This document shows, in pieces, positions 17,288 to 26,357 of a stretch of 64,000 bases of DNA. Numbering within the stretch: position 1 is the first letter of the stretch; each line of letters opens with the position of its first letter. This stretch comes from Pseudomonas sp. AL03 (GTDB taxonomy: Bacteria; Pseudomonadota; Gammaproteobacteria; Pseudomonadales; Pseudomonadaceae), in assembly GCF_029960815.1 (NCBI RefSeq), contig NZ_JASBRE010000002.1, positions 62,001-126,000 of the forward strand. The letters run 5' to 3'. A program made the translations under genes and the position numbers. The notes under the pieces are model-generated. The model saw nothing but the letters and a program-made list of their open reading frames with translations, did no database searches and was not told where the DNA came from.

Positions 17288-18169
17288 ATGATCGGCTTCA
17301 CCTCGCTTAAACGTATTTTGCTGGCCACCGCCACCCTCGGTTTCGCCGCCCACGCAGCGGCGGCATCGACCCTGACCCTGGATGTCTACAACCCGGGCGA
17401 CAAGGCGATCTTCCCGGTGACCTCGGTGTTGGTCAGCGGCGAGAAAGACGCGATTTTGGTGGATGCACAATTCGGCAAATCCCAGGCCGAGCACGTGGTC
17501 GAAAAAATCCGCGCCAGCGGCAAGCAACTGACCACCATCTACATCAGCCACGGCGACCCGGATTACTACTTCGGCCTCGACACCCTGACCGCCGCATTCC
17601 CCAAAGCCAAAGTGCTCGCCTCGCAGCCGACCGTGGATCACATCAAAAAAACCGTCGACGGCAAACTGGCGTTCTGGGGCCCGAAAATGGGCACCGACGT
17701 ACCGGCCAAAACCATCGTGCCGGATGCACTCAAGGGCGACAGCCTGATGCTCGAAGGACAGAAACTGCAGGTGGTGGGTCTTGACGGCAAGCAACCGGAT
17801 CGCACCTTTGTCTGGATCCCTTCGATCAAGGCCGTGGTCGGTGGCGTCGTCGTCGCAGAAAACATTCACGTGTGGATGGCCGACACCCAGACGTCGCAGT
17901 CCCATGCCGATTGGCTGACGACGCTGCACGCCATTGAAACCTTGAAGCCGACAACCATCGTGCCGGGTCATTACCTGGGTGAGAGCGTCCGTTCGCTGGC
18001 CGCTGTGCAGTTCACCGCCGATTACATCAAGGCTTTCGACGAAGAAACCGCCAAGGCAAAAGACGCCGCCGCGCTGATCGCCGCGATGAAAAAACGCTAC
18101 CCGACACTGGGTGAAGAAAGCTCTCTGGAACTGAGTGCCAAAGTCGCCAAGGGCGAGATGAAGTGGTAA
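17288..18169 (+). CDS. Secreted MBL-fold hydrolase with altered metal motif
   Basis: A 293-residue protein with a clear Sec signal peptide (residues 1-26, LATATLGFAAHAAAA) and a metallo-beta-lactamase fold. The canonical HxHxDH is replaced by HGDPDYYFG (YISHGDPDYYFG), keeping the first His and an Asp only. A downstream His is present (VPGHYLGE, near residue 230). Metal binding is therefore uncertain or altered. The ATG at 17288 is preceded by GGAG. It is followed after 41 bases by an NAD(P)-binding gene in the same direction. The substrate is unknown. Confidence 0.78.
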   Translation: MIGFTSLKRILLATATLGFAAHAAAASTLTLDVYNPGDKAIFPVTSVLVSGEKDAILVDAQFGKSQAEHVVEKIRASGKQLTTIYISHGDPDYYFGLDTLTAAFPKAKVLASQPTVDHIKKTVDGKLAFWGPKMGTDVPAKTIVPDALKGDSLMLEGQKLQVVGLDGKQPDRTFVWIPSIKAVVGGVVVAENIHVWMADTQTSQSHADWLTTLHAIETLKPTTIVPGHYLGESVRSLAAVQFTADYIKAFDEETAKAKDAAALIAAMKKRYPTLGEESSLELSAKVAKGEMKW

Positions 18170-18210
18170 CCCGATTCACCCACTCACACTGATCCACACT
18201 GGAGAACGTC

Positions 18211-18825
18211 ATGAGCAAGATCGCAATCATTGGTGCCACCGGTCGTGCCGGTAGCCAACTGCTGGAAGAAGCGCTGCGTCGTGGTCACAGCGTTACGGCC
18301 ATCGCCCGCGACACCTCGAAGATCGGCCAGCGTGCCGGAGTGGTCAGCAAAAATGTTGATGCGCTCGACGCCGAAGCCTTGCAAGCGGCAGTCGCTGGCC
18401 ATGACGTGGTGATCAGCGCCGCGCACTTCACGACGCTTCCTGCCAGCGCCGTGGTCAGTCCAATGAAAAAGGCCGGCGTGAAACGTCTGCTGGTGGTGGG
18501 CGGTGCCGGTTCGCTGTTGCTGCCGGACGGAACCCGCGTCATCGACAGCGAAGGATTTCCGCAGGCGTACAAGGCTGAGGCGGGTGCAGGCGCTTTGTTT
18601 CTTGAAAACCTGCGTCAGGAAAAGGAGCTGGACTGGACCTTCCTGTCGCCGTCGGCGGAGTTTGTTGAGGGGGAGCGTACGGGGGCGTTTCGGGTTGGTA
18701 AGGATGATTTGTTGGTGAGCAGTGCAGGGCGGAGCTGGATCACGTTTGCTGATTATGCGATTGCAATGCTCGATGAAGTGGAAACACCGACACATTCGCG
18801 GCAGCGGTTTACAGTGGGCTACTGA
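18211..18825 (+). CDS. NAD(P)-binding oxidoreductase (NmrA-like atypical SDR)
   Basis: A 204-residue atypical short-chain dehydrogenase. The N-terminal dinucleotide motif GATGRAGSQL is intact (residues 8-17). Later blocks (VVGGAGSLLLPDG, LDWTFLSPSAEF, ITFADYAIAMLDE) are those of the NAD(P)H-binding/YwnB-like family. An ATG with GGAGAA upstream begins it at 18211. It is probably transcribed with the MBL-fold gene and controlled by the divergent LysR gene. The reaction is not predictable. Confidence 0.82.
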   Translation: MSKIAIIGATGRAGSQLLEEALRRGHSVTAIARDTSKIGQRAGVVSKNVDALDAEALQAAVAGHDVVISAAHFTTLPASAVVSPMKKAGVKRLLVVGGAGSLLLPDGTRVIDSEGFPQAYKAEAGAGALFLENLRQEKELDWTFLSPSAEFVEGERTGAFRVGKDDLLVSSAGRSWITFADYAIAMLDEVETPTHSRQRFTVGY

Positions 18826-18845
18826 TTCCCGCAACACCGCAAACC

Positions 18846-18978
18846 TGTAGCAGCTGGCGCAGCCTGCGTTCGGCTGCGAAGCAGTCGTAAACCCGATACC
18901 CACGATTTTTCTGACACACGGAGGTGTCTGGTTTTGCGACTGCTGCGCAGCCGAACGCAGGCTTCGCCAACTGCTACA
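18846..18978. repeat. Inverted intergenic repeat, family 2 (copy 2)
   Basis: Starts TGTAGCAGCTGGCGCAG and ends with its near-complement. The arms are about 45 bases and the centre differs from the copies at 699 and 50109. It lies between two convergent genes. Confidence 0.9.
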
Positions 18979-18987
18979 GGGTTCGGC

Positions 18988-19869
18988 TCAACGCGCCTGA
19001 GCCTGCTCCACCAACCACCCCATCAATTCCCTCAACTTCGGCGAAGGCCCGGGTTTCTCGGGGAAAACCAGGTAATACGCCAACCCCGTCTTCACCTTCA
19101 AGTCAAACGGCATGACCAGCCGCCCGGCGCTCAAATCATCACCAATCAACGACCAATCCCCGATCGCCACGCCGGTCCCTTGGGACGCCATCGACATCGC
19201 CAGATCCAGCGTTTCGAAATGCTGGCCCTTGCCGACATTGCTCAGGCGAATATCAGCCGTTGCCAGCCAGGCCTTCCAGTCTCGTTCATCCCGGGTCGGG
19301 TGCAGCAACATGTGCTGCTCCAGATCCTCCGGCGTCAGCAGCGGCACCGTCCCGTCGAGCAACGGCTTGGAACAGACCGGCGTCAGCTGTTCATCAAACA
19401 GGTGTTGGGACACCAATGAACCGTCCGGCGGTGCACCGTACATCACCGCTGCATCGAATTGCTCGCGATGAAAGTCCACGCCGTGTTTGACCGTGGTGGT
19501 CAATTCCACCGGCACGTCCGGGCGCTCCCTTTGCCACTGCAACAGCCGCGGCAACAGCCAGCGCATGACACACGTCGGGGCCTTGAGTTGCAGGGTTTCG
19601 CGCTTCTCGCCGATCTGCTCCACCGCCTCGTCGATCAAGCCGAAAATCTGCTGCACCCGTGGCAGCCACTCCTGTCCTTCGGCGGTCAGGTCAAGGCCCC
19701 GGGCCTGGCGGATGAACAGTTCATAACCCAGATGTGCTTCCAGCCCGGCGATCTGCCGACTCACCGCACCTTGGGTGATGTACAGCTGTTCGGCAGCCCG
19801 GGTGAAGTTGCAGCACTGCGCGGTGATCAGAAAAGTGTGCAGCGCCGGCAGGGGAGGCAGTCGTTTCAT
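18988..19869 (-). CDS. LysR-type regulator (GcvA-like) of the aruI-ABC cluster
   Basis: A 293-residue LysR-type regulator of the GcvA group: MKRLPPLPALHTFLITAQCCNFTRAAEQLYITQGAVSRQI is compressed here to its motif TQGAVSRQIAGLE. The effector domain carries the group's MRWLLPRLLQWQRERPD and DAAVMYG blocks. It is divergent from the aruI-like gene with a 159-base gap and is likely its regulator. A 20-base motif in this gap recurs upstream of the ABC transporter genes (see 19895-19914 and 23174-23193). Confidence 0.85.
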   Translation of the reverse strand: MKRLPPLPALHTFLITAQCCNFTRAAEQLYITQGAVSRQIAGLEAHLGYELFIRQARGLDLTAEGQEWLPRVQQIFGLIDEAVEQIGEKRETLQLKAPTCVMRWLLPRLLQWQRERPDVPVELTTTVKHGVDFHREQFDAAVMYGAPPDGSLVSQHLFDEQLTPVCSKPLLDGTVPLLTPEDLEQHMLLHPTRDERDWKAWLATADIRLSNVGKGQHFETLDLAMSMASQGTGVAIGDWSLIGDDLSAGRLVMPFDLKVKTGLAYYLVFPEKPGPSPKLRELMGWLVEQAQAR

Positions 19870-19894
19870 TGGGATCCAAGGTATGACGTGAGGA

Positions 19895-19914
19895 CATGGC
19901 TAGTATGACTTTTT
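19895..19914 (+). promoter_or_regulatory. Candidate shared regulatory motif, copy 1 (upstream of aruI)
   Basis: CATGGCTAGTATGACTTTTT lies 115 bases before the aruI-like start. It matches 17 of 20 positions with 23174-23193 upstream of the ABC operon. It may be a common operator or promoter of the cluster. Confidence 0.4.
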
Positions 19915-20028
19915 ATCCATTGTTGCGGCTACGTGTCGCCCGTTCCAATGAGGCCATCCCTGGACCTGCCCACGCATCATAAACACTGCGCAGGCCCGGC
20001 GTCTCAAACGAACAAGAAGGGCAAAGAC

Positions 20029-21666
20029 ATGGCGACGTGCGGCGAAGTATTGGTCAAGTTACTCGAAGATTACGGGGTCGAGCAGGTGTTCGGCATTCCC
20101 GGGGTTCACACCGTGGAGCTGTACCGCGGGCTGGCCCGTTCGAGCATCAACCACGTCACTCCGCGTCACGAACAGGGCGCCGGTTTCATGGCCGACGGTT
20201 ACGCTCGCACCAGCGGCAAGCCGGGTGTGTGCTTCATCATCACCGGCCCTGGCATGACCAACATCACCACCGCCATGGGCCAGGCCTACGCCGACTCAAT
20301 CCCGATGCTGGTGATCTCCAGCGTGCAATCGCGCAGCCAGTTGGGCGGCGGTCGCGGCAAGCTCCACGAGCTGCCGAACCAGAGCGCATTGGTCGGCGGC
20401 GTGGCGGCGTTCTCCCACACCTTGATGTCGGCGGCTGAATTGCCGGGCGTGCTGGCCCGTGCTTTTGCCCTGTTCCAGGCCGGTCGTCCGCGCCCGGTGC
20501 ACATTGAAATTCCGTTGGACGTGCTGGTTGAAGAGGCCGACGACCTGCTCAGCAGTCTCCCGGTGAACATCGACCGCGCCGGTGCCTCGCCGAGCGCCAT
20601 CAGCCGCATGACCGCGCTGTTGGCCGGTGCCAAGCGCCCACTGATTCTCGCCGGTGGCGGCGCCATCGATGCCGCCGCCGAGTTGACTGAACTGGCCGAA
20701 CTGCTGGACGCCCCGGTGGCCTTGACCATCAATGCCAAAGGCATGCTCGAATCCAACCATCTGTTGCTGATCGGCTCAACCCAGAGCCTGGCCGCCACTC
20801 GCGCTCTGGTGGCCGAGGCTGACGTGGTATTGGCAATCGGCACCGAGCTGGCCGAGACCGATTACGACATCACCTTCGCGGGCGGTTTCGAGATTCCCGG
20901 TGTGCTGCTGCGTGTAGACATCGACGCTGACCAGACCGTGCGTAATTACCCGCCAAAGGTCGCGTTGGTGGCCGACTCGCGCAACGCGGCTCAAGCCTTG
21001 CTGAGCGGACTGTCCCATCACTCGCTGGCCGAGCGCCGTAACGATTGGGGCCAAGTCCGTGCCGCACGCTTGCGAGACGAACTGGCCGCCACCTGGGACG
21101 CTCCGACCCTGGCCCAGACCCGCTTCCTGGAAACCGTCCTGCACGAACTGCCAGACGCGGTATTCGTCGGCGATTCGACCCAACCGGTGTACACCGGCAA
21201 CCTGACGTTCAACCCGGAACGTCCGCGTCGCTGGTTCAACTCGTCCACCGGTTACGGCACCCTCGGTTATGCCTTGCCGGCGGCGATCGGCGCCTGGCTC
21301 GGCGGTAGCGTCGAAGGGGGTGTTCGGCCTCCAGTGGTGTGCCTGATCGGCGACGGTGGCCTGCAATTTACCCTGCCGGAACTGGCCAGCGCCGTGGAAG
21401 CGCGCACCCCGGTGATCGTCCTGCTGTGGAATAACCAGGGCTACGAAGAGATCAAGAAATACATGGTCAACCGCGCCATCGAGCCGGTTGGCGTGGACAT
21501 CTACACCCCGGACTTCATCGGTGTCGCCAAGGCGCTGGGCTGTGCAGCCGAAGCCATCAACGGTGTCGAACAACTGCGCAGCGCACTGCGTGCCGCCGCC
21601 GATCGCCAGGGCCCGACCCTGATTGAAATCGATCAGACCCAGTGGATGAAGGCGGTATCGAAATGA
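20029..21666 (+). CDS. TPP-dependent decarboxylase, 5-guanidino-2-oxopentanoate decarboxylase-like (AruI)
   Basis: A 545-residue enzyme of the acetolactate synthase-like TPP family. The catalytic glutamate is E48 (PRHEQGAG). The TPP/Mg motif runs from GDGG at 441 to NN at 468-469. It resembles AruI, which decarboxylates 5-guanidino-2-oxopentanoate to 4-guanidinobutyraldehyde in the arginine transaminase pathway. The next gene encodes an aldehyde dehydrogenase, overlapping its stop codon, which would oxidise the product. The transaminase (aruH) is not here. The ATG at 20029 has GAAGGG upstream. A different 2-oxo acid remains possible because the AruI family borders other oxo-acid decarboxylases. 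Confidence 0.75.
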   Translation: MATCGEVLVKLLEDYGVEQVFGIPGVHTVELYRGLARSSINHVTPRHEQGAGFMADGYARTSGKPGVCFIITGPGMTNITTAMGQAYADSIPMLVISSVQSRSQLGGGRGKLHELPNQSALVGGVAAFSHTLMSAAELPGVLARAFALFQAGRPRPVHIEIPLDVLVEEADDLLSSLPVNIDRAGASPSAISRMTALLAGAKRPLILAGGGAIDAAAELTELAELLDAPVALTINAKGMLESNHLLLIGSTQSLAATRALVAEADVVLAIGTELAETDYDITFAGGFEIPGVLLRVDIDADQTVRNYPPKVALVADSRNAAQALLSGLSHHSLAERRNDWGQVRAARLRDELAATWDAPTLAQTRFLETVLHELPDAVFVGDSTQPVYTGNLTFNPERPRRWFNSSTGYGTLGYALPAAIGAWLGGSVEGGVRPPVVCLIGDGGLQFTLPELASAVEARTPVIVLLWNNQGYEEIKKYMVNRAIEPVGVDIYTPDFIGVAKALGCAAEAINGVEQLRSALRAAADRQGPTLIEIDQTQWMKAVSK

Positions 21667-23123
21667 CTTTCCGCATGACTTTCCCAACGGCACTGGACGG
21701 TCTGTTCATCGATGGCCAATGGTCGGCCGGCAACGAACATTTGCGGGTGATCAACCCGGCGACCGAAGCCCTGTTGACCACCGTTAATGGCGGCGATGAG
21801 CGCGCGGTCGATCACGCCGTTACTGCCGCGACCAACGCCTTCAAGCAATGGTCGAAAACCACCGGCACCGAGCGCGGCGCGATCCTGCGCAGAATCGCTG
21901 CGGGGGTGCAGGCCGGTCGTGAACAGTTGATGCACTTGCAGTCGAGCAACAACGGAAAACCACTGTTCGAAGCGGCCATCGACGTCGATGACGTGATCGC
22001 CACGTTCGACTATTACGCCGGTTTAGCCGAAGGTCTGGACGCCAGGCAGGACAGCAATGTCGAGTTGCCTACCGACGATTTCAGCGCTCGTGTGCGCCGC
22101 GAACCTTGCGGCGTAGTGGGCCTGATCGTGCCGTGGAACTTCCCGATGGTCACCACCGCCTGGAAACTCGCCCCGGCCCTGGCCGCCGGTTGCTGCGTGG
22201 TGCTCAAGCCGTCCGAAGTGACACCGCTGCCAGAACTGGAACTGGCGGCGATCATCGCTGAGGCCAGTCTGCCCAAGGGTGTGTTCAACCTGGTCTGCGG
22301 CACCGGCCTGGCCGTCGGCGCGCCGTTGTCGGCCGACCCGCGCGTGGCCAAGATTTCCTTCACTGGCAGCAACGCCGTCGGCGTGCAGGTCATGCAACGC
22401 GCGGCGGAAACCGTCAAAGGCGTGAGCCTGGAACTGGGCGGTAAATCCTCGCTGCTGGTGCTCAAAGACGCCGACATCGAACTGGCCGTGGAAGTGGCCT
22501 GTGGCGGTGGTTTCTTCAACGCCGGGCAAATGTGTTCGGCCACCAGCCGTGTGCTGGTCGCTGATGAACTGGCGGATGAATTTCTTGTTCGTTTGAAGGC
22601 CCGCACCGAAGCCATTCGCGTGGCCGACCCGTTCGATCCGAACGTGGAGATGGGCGCACTGGTCAATCAGGCGCAATACCAGCGTGTGCTCGGCCACATC
22701 GATCGCGGTTTGAGTGCTGGCGCCAAGCTGATGTGCGGCGGCAATCGTCCGGCAGACCTGCCGCGCGGCTATTTTTTGCAGCCGACGATTTTCACTGATG
22801 TGCCCTTGGACAGTGCGTTGTGGTGTGAAGAGATCTTCGGGCCGGTGATCTGCGTGCGCAATTTTGCCTCTGAAGCCGAGGCGATTGCCCTGGCCAACGA
22901 CAGCCAGTTCGGTCTGGTGGCCAGCGTCGTCACTCGCGACGCGGAAGCTGCAGACCGGGTTGCCAACGCTTTGCAGGCGGGGCTTGTGTGGATCAACGCG
23001 CCGCAAGTGATCTTCCCGCAGACCGCCTGGGGAGGTTATAAACAGAGCAGCATCGGCCGCGAGTTGGGGCCGTGGGGTTTGCAGGCTTTCCAGGAAATCA
23101 AACACGTGATTCGGGCGCTCTGA
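21663..23123 (+). CDS. NAD(P)-dependent aldehyde dehydrogenase
   Basis: A 486-residue aldehyde dehydrogenase of the betaine/aminobutyraldehyde type. The catalytic glutamate is E257 (LELGGKS), the nucleophile is C291 (NAGQMCSATSR), and the cofactor block PWNFPMVTTAWKLAPALAAG is present. The ATG at 21663 overlaps the stop of the decarboxylase gene (ATGA), so translation is coupled. In context it should oxidise the aldehyde made by that decarboxylase, for example 4-guanidinobutyraldehyde to 4-guanidinobutyrate. A second in-frame ATG four codons on is possible. Confidence 0.85.
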   Translation: MTFRMTFPTALDGLFIDGQWSAGNEHLRVINPATEALLTTVNGGDERAVDHAVTAATNAFKQWSKTTGTERGAILRRIAAGVQAGREQLMHLQSSNNGKPLFEAAIDVDDVIATFDYYAGLAEGLDARQDSNVELPTDDFSARVRREPCGVVGLIVPWNFPMVTTAWKLAPALAAGCCVVLKPSEVTPLPELELAAIIAEASLPKGVFNLVCGTGLAVGAPLSADPRVAKISFTGSNAVGVQVMQRAAETVKGVSLELGGKSSLLVLKDADIELAVEVACGGGFFNAGQMCSATSRVLVADELADEFLVRLKARTEAIRVADPFDPNVEMGALVNQAQYQRVLGHIDRGLSAGAKLMCGGNRPADLPRGYFLQPTIFTDVPLDSALWCEEIFGPVICVRNFASEAEAIALANDSQFGLVASVVTRDAEAADRVANALQAGLVWINAPQVIFPQTAWGGYKQSSIGRELGPWGLQAFQEIKHVIRAL

Positions 23124-23173
23124 CGGCTCGAAAACGGTCAGTACCTGCCTCTTGATGAGGCATGCACTGACGT

Positions 23174-23193
23174 CATGGCTACAATGAGTTTTT
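23174..23193 (+). promoter_or_regulatory. Candidate shared regulatory motif, copy 2 (upstream of ABC operon)
   Basis: CATGGCTACAATGAGTTTTT lies 168 bases before the substrate-binding gene, in a 218-base gap after the dehydrogenase. It is the partner of 19895-19914 (17 of 20). Otherwise the gap shows nothing distinct. Confidence 0.4.
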
Positions 23194-23341
23194 TTCGATA
23201 GTCAGGTGTTTTGCACGACCTCAGGATGAAGCGGTCATTTCAGCTCAAACCCTTTGAAACCGGGGACTTTAAGCCGATCTGACCGCGCGGATGCAACGGT
23301 TGCGACCAACCTCATACTTAAAAAAACAAAGGGAGTCCTTC

Positions 23342-24445
23342 ATGGGCGAGCATGATTTAAACAGACGTCAATTCATCAAAACCGTGGGCGTGGCGTCGGT
23401 AGCTGCGGCGGCCATGAGCATGCCCTTCATCCGGGCCAACGCCAGTGACACACGCTTCCAGGGCAAGACCTTGCGTTTGCTGACCTGGTCCGATGACACC
23501 GGCCTCGCGGCACTGCGCAATATCGCGGCAACCTTCGAGGACAAGTACGGCTGCAAGGTCATTGCTGACCGCACCGGCAGTACCTCGGAAATGGTCGCCA
23601 AACTCAAGGCCGCTGGTGATCGTCCGCAGTACGACATCATCACCCTGGCCGGCGTCGGCGCCGAAGGTCTGGCCGCGGCCAACCTGCTGGAAAAACCCGA
23701 CCTCAACCGCATCCCCAACCTGGTCGATGTACCGGAGAAATACCGCACCGGCGCTAATGGCCACGGCATCGGTTACCTGCTCTGGTGCAACAGTCTGGTC
23801 TACAGCACCCGCACCGTTAAAGAAGCGCCGGACAGCTACGCCGCCCTGTGGGACGCCGACCTGTCGCCGAACATCTTCCTGCCGCCGCCGAACTGGACCG
23901 AAGCGATGGACCTGATCATCATCGCCGCCAAACTGGCCGGTGGTGACGAGCACAACATCGAACCGGGCTTCAAGAAACTCGCCGAGCTCAAGGACCGTGT
24001 AGTGACCTTGGGTGAAAACCCGAACCAGATCGCCGAACTGTTCCGCACCGGTTCCCTGGACATGGGTGGCTTGTACGCACCGGCATTCTTCCCGAAACAG
24101 ATCCGCGATCCAGCCTACGGTCTGGGCGCCACGTTCGGCATGAAGGAAGGTTTCTACACCGACTTGATGCTCTCGGTCATGCCGAAGAATCGTCCGGGTG
24201 ACACCGACCTGGTCTACGCCTTCATCAACCACTCTCTGGACCCACTGGTGCAGGGCAAGATGGCTGAGGACATCTACAACGGTCCGGTCAACGCCAAGGC
24301 GATCATCTCCGCCGAAGCGCGCAAGAGCCCGTACATCCTCACGCCGGAGCAGATTGCCGAGAAGGCGATCATGCACGACAACGCCTTCCTGGCCTCCGTG
24401 CATGACCAATGGATTCGTCGTTACACGGAAATCTTTTCTTCCTGA
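23342..24445 (+). CDS. ABC transporter substrate-binding protein, PotD-like, Tat-exported
   Basis: A 367-residue periplasmic binding protein of the spermidine/putrescine (PotD/PotF) type. It begins with a twin-arginine signal (NRRQFIKTVGVASVAAAAM). The binding domain contains LTWSDDTGLAALRNIAATFEDKYG, YDIITLAGVG and a tryptophan-rich middle (PPPNWTEAMD). The ATG at 23342 is preceded by AGGGAG. It is followed by two permeases and an ATPase in the same direction. Substrate by context: a guanidino compound, polyamine or related cation feeding the aruI-like pathway. Confidence 0.88.
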   Translation: MGEHDLNRRQFIKTVGVASVAAAAMSMPFIRANASDTRFQGKTLRLLTWSDDTGLAALRNIAATFEDKYGCKVIADRTGSTSEMVAKLKAAGDRPQYDIITLAGVGAEGLAAANLLEKPDLNRIPNLVDVPEKYRTGANGHGIGYLLWCNSLVYSTRTVKEAPDSYAALWDADLSPNIFLPPPNWTEAMDLIIIAAKLAGGDEHNIEPGFKKLAELKDRVVTLGENPNQIAELFRTGSLDMGGLYAPAFFPKQIRDPAYGLGATFGMKEGFYTDLMLSVMPKNRPGDTDLVYAFINHSLDPLVQGKMAEDIYNGPVNAKAIISAEARKSPYILTPEQIAEKAIMHDNAFLASVHDQWIRRYTEIFSS

Positions 24446-24475
24446 TCTGAATCGCAGGGAGGTTCTTCGAACCTC

Positions 24476-24541
24476 ATCGCGGGCAAGCCTCGCTCCTACA
24501 AGAGCGTCGCAATACCTGTAGGAGCGAGGCTTGCCCGCGAT
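24476..24541. repeat. REP pair, family 3
   Basis: ATCGCGGGCAAGCCTCGCTC at the left and its exact complement at the right, 25-base arms with a 16-base loop. It sits between the binding-protein gene and the permease genes, where REPs often protect the upstream mRNA and lower downstream expression. Confidence 0.92.
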
Positions 24542-24588
24542 CGAGTGCGCAGCACTCGCCACGATCTTCCATTGACGAGACCTTTGCT

Positions 24589-25497
24589 ATGGAACACCAA
24601 CCTTTGACTCATCCGGTAAGCGCCGCTCCATCGCGCACCAAACGGGGTGTTTCGCCGACGACGCGTGCCTGGTTTTTCCTCTCGCCGTCGATGCTGTTTC
24701 TGGGCGTATTGATCGCCGCCAGCCTCTTGGTACTGCGCATGAGCGTGGGCACCAAGGGCGCGGAATGGACCGGGTTCAGCCTGGCCAGTTATGCCCAATT
24801 GCTGGAACCGTATTACCTCAAATCCTTGCTGCTGACCCTGCGTCTGGCGCTGATCAGCGCGGTGATCGCGGTGGTGCTGGCGATTCCGGTGGCCTACACC
24901 ATGTCGCGGCTGACCTCACCCTTCGTACGGCGGATCTTCCTCGCGGCGGTGCTGCTGCCATTGCTGGTCAACCTGCTGCTGCAAAGCTACGGCTGGCTGG
25001 TGATTCTCGGCCCGGGCGGGATGCTCAACCAGGCGCTGATGGGCCTGGGCCTGATCAAGCGACCGATCATGTTTCTGTACAACCAGAACGGCGTACTGAT
25101 GGGCCTGGTGCAAACCGCGTTCCCGTTGGCCGTGCTGCCGATAGCCAGCGCTATGCGCGGGGTCGCCCGTACTTATGAAGAAGCCGCCGCCACGCTGGGC
25201 GCCAGCCGTTTGCAAGTGTTCCGTCAGGTGGTGCTGCCGATGAGTATGCCGGGGATCATCACTGGCGCGACGTTGGTGTTCGCCTACAACGCCAGCAGCT
25301 TCGTGGTGCCGTTGCTGCTCGGTGGCCGTCGCGTGCCGATGCTGGCCGTGATGGTCCATGACCAGATCGCTCCGCTGATGAACTGGCCCGCCGCGTCCGC
25401 TGCCGGTGTGGTGTTGATTGTCACCACGCTCGCGATCATGACCTTGTCCGAATACATCACTGGCCGTCGTCGGCGCATGCTGGAGGCTTCGCAATGA
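24589..25497 (+). CDS. ABC transporter permease, PotB-like
   Basis: A 302-residue inner-membrane permease with six TM helices. The binding-protein-dependent transport signature (EEAAATLGASRLQVFRQVVLP) near residue 200 contacts the ATPase. The first helix follows a 30-residue cytoplasmic start. Its stop overlaps the start of the next permease by four bases (ATGA at 25494). It pairs with 25494-26342 to form the channel of the transporter. Confidence 0.9.
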   Translation: MEHQPLTHPVSAAPSRTKRGVSPTTRAWFFLSPSMLFLGVLIAASLLVLRMSVGTKGAEWTGFSLASYAQLLEPYYLKSLLLTLRLALISAVIAVVLAIPVAYTMSRLTSPFVRRIFLAAVLLPLLVNLLLQSYGWLVILGPGGMLNQALMGLGLIKRPIMFLYNQNGVLMGLVQTAFPLAVLPIASAMRGVARTYEEAAATLGASRLQVFRQVVLPMSMPGIITGATLVFAYNASSFVVPLLLGGRRVPMLAVMVHDQIAPLMNWPAASAAGVVLIVTTLAIMTLSEYITGRRRRMLEASQ

Positions 25498-26342
25498 GCT
25501 CTGTGATCAAGAAGCGTTATGGGCTGCTGCCCGGCGAGACCGGCAAGTTTGCCGGCATCCTGTCGGGCTTCATTCTGCTGTTGGCAGTGTTGCCGATCCT
25601 GACGATGATCGTGATGTCGTTCAGCGGTGCGTCGAACCTCGACTTCCCGCCGAGCAGCTACAGCCTGCAATGGTACAAGGCTGCCTGGAACACCTTCGTG
25701 TCGCCGGATTCCAGCGATGTGCTGAGCCTCGGCAAAGTCATGACCACCAGCCTGATGGTCGCGTGCCTGACCATGGTGTTTGCGACGATTGTCGCAGTGC
25801 CGGCGGCTTATGCCCTGACCCGTTGTGAGTTCCGCGGTAAAGCCGTGGCGCTGCAATTGATGTCGTTGCCGTTGGTGTTCCCGATGGTGGTGTTGGGGCT
25901 AGCGTTGCTGCTGGTGTTCGACAGCCTGCCGTTTCAAATGACCACCTCGCGGTTGGTGATTGCTCACGTGATCCTGGCGTTACCGTTCGTGGTGAAAAAC
26001 TGCACGGCGGCGATGCTGTCCATCGGCAGCGAAGTCGAAGAGGCCGCGCAGATGCTCGGTGCCTCGCCGACCCGGGCGATTATCGATGTGGTGGTGCCGC
26101 TGATGAAGTCGGGAATCCTGGCGGGCATGCTGCTGGCGTTCATCGTCTCGTTCAACGAATTCACCGTGACCTACTTCCTCTACACCATCGACGTCATGAC
26201 CGTGCCGATCTGGATGTACAGCCGCACCGTGTCTTCGCTCGACCCTACCGTTTTCTCGTTTGCCGTGCTGATCGTGCTGATCGACTTCGTCCTGATCTGG
26301 GCGTTGGAGAAGCTGGTCGGTGAAGGTGGCGTTTCGTTCTGA
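25494..26342 (+). CDS. ABC transporter permease, PotC-like
   Basis: A 282-residue permease with six TM helices and the EAA-type loop (EEAAQMLGASPTRAIIDVVVP) near residue 180. The cytoplasmic start KKRYGLLPGETGKF and the long first periplasmic loop are usual for PotC/PotI proteins. It is translationally coupled to the preceding permease and followed after 15 bases by the ATPase gene. Confidence 0.9.
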   Translation: MSSVIKKRYGLLPGETGKFAGILSGFILLLAVLPILTMIVMSFSGASNLDFPPSSYSLQWYKAAWNTFVSPDSSDVLSLGKVMTTSLMVACLTMVFATIVAVPAAYALTRCEFRGKAVALQLMSLPLVFPMVVLGLALLLVFDSLPFQMTTSRLVIAHVILALPFVVKNCTAAMLSIGSEVEEAAQMLGASPTRAIIDVVVPLMKSGILAGMLLAFIVSFNEFTVTYFLYTIDVMTVPIWMYSRTVSSLDPTVFSFAVLIVLIDFVLIWALEKLVGEGGVSF

Positions 26343-26357
26343 TTCTTGAGGTGCAAC

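Noticed and set aside
24476..24541. Intrinsic terminator between ABC genes
   Set aside because: The hairpin matches the REP family exactly and has no T-run; REP fits better, although partial attenuation remains possible.
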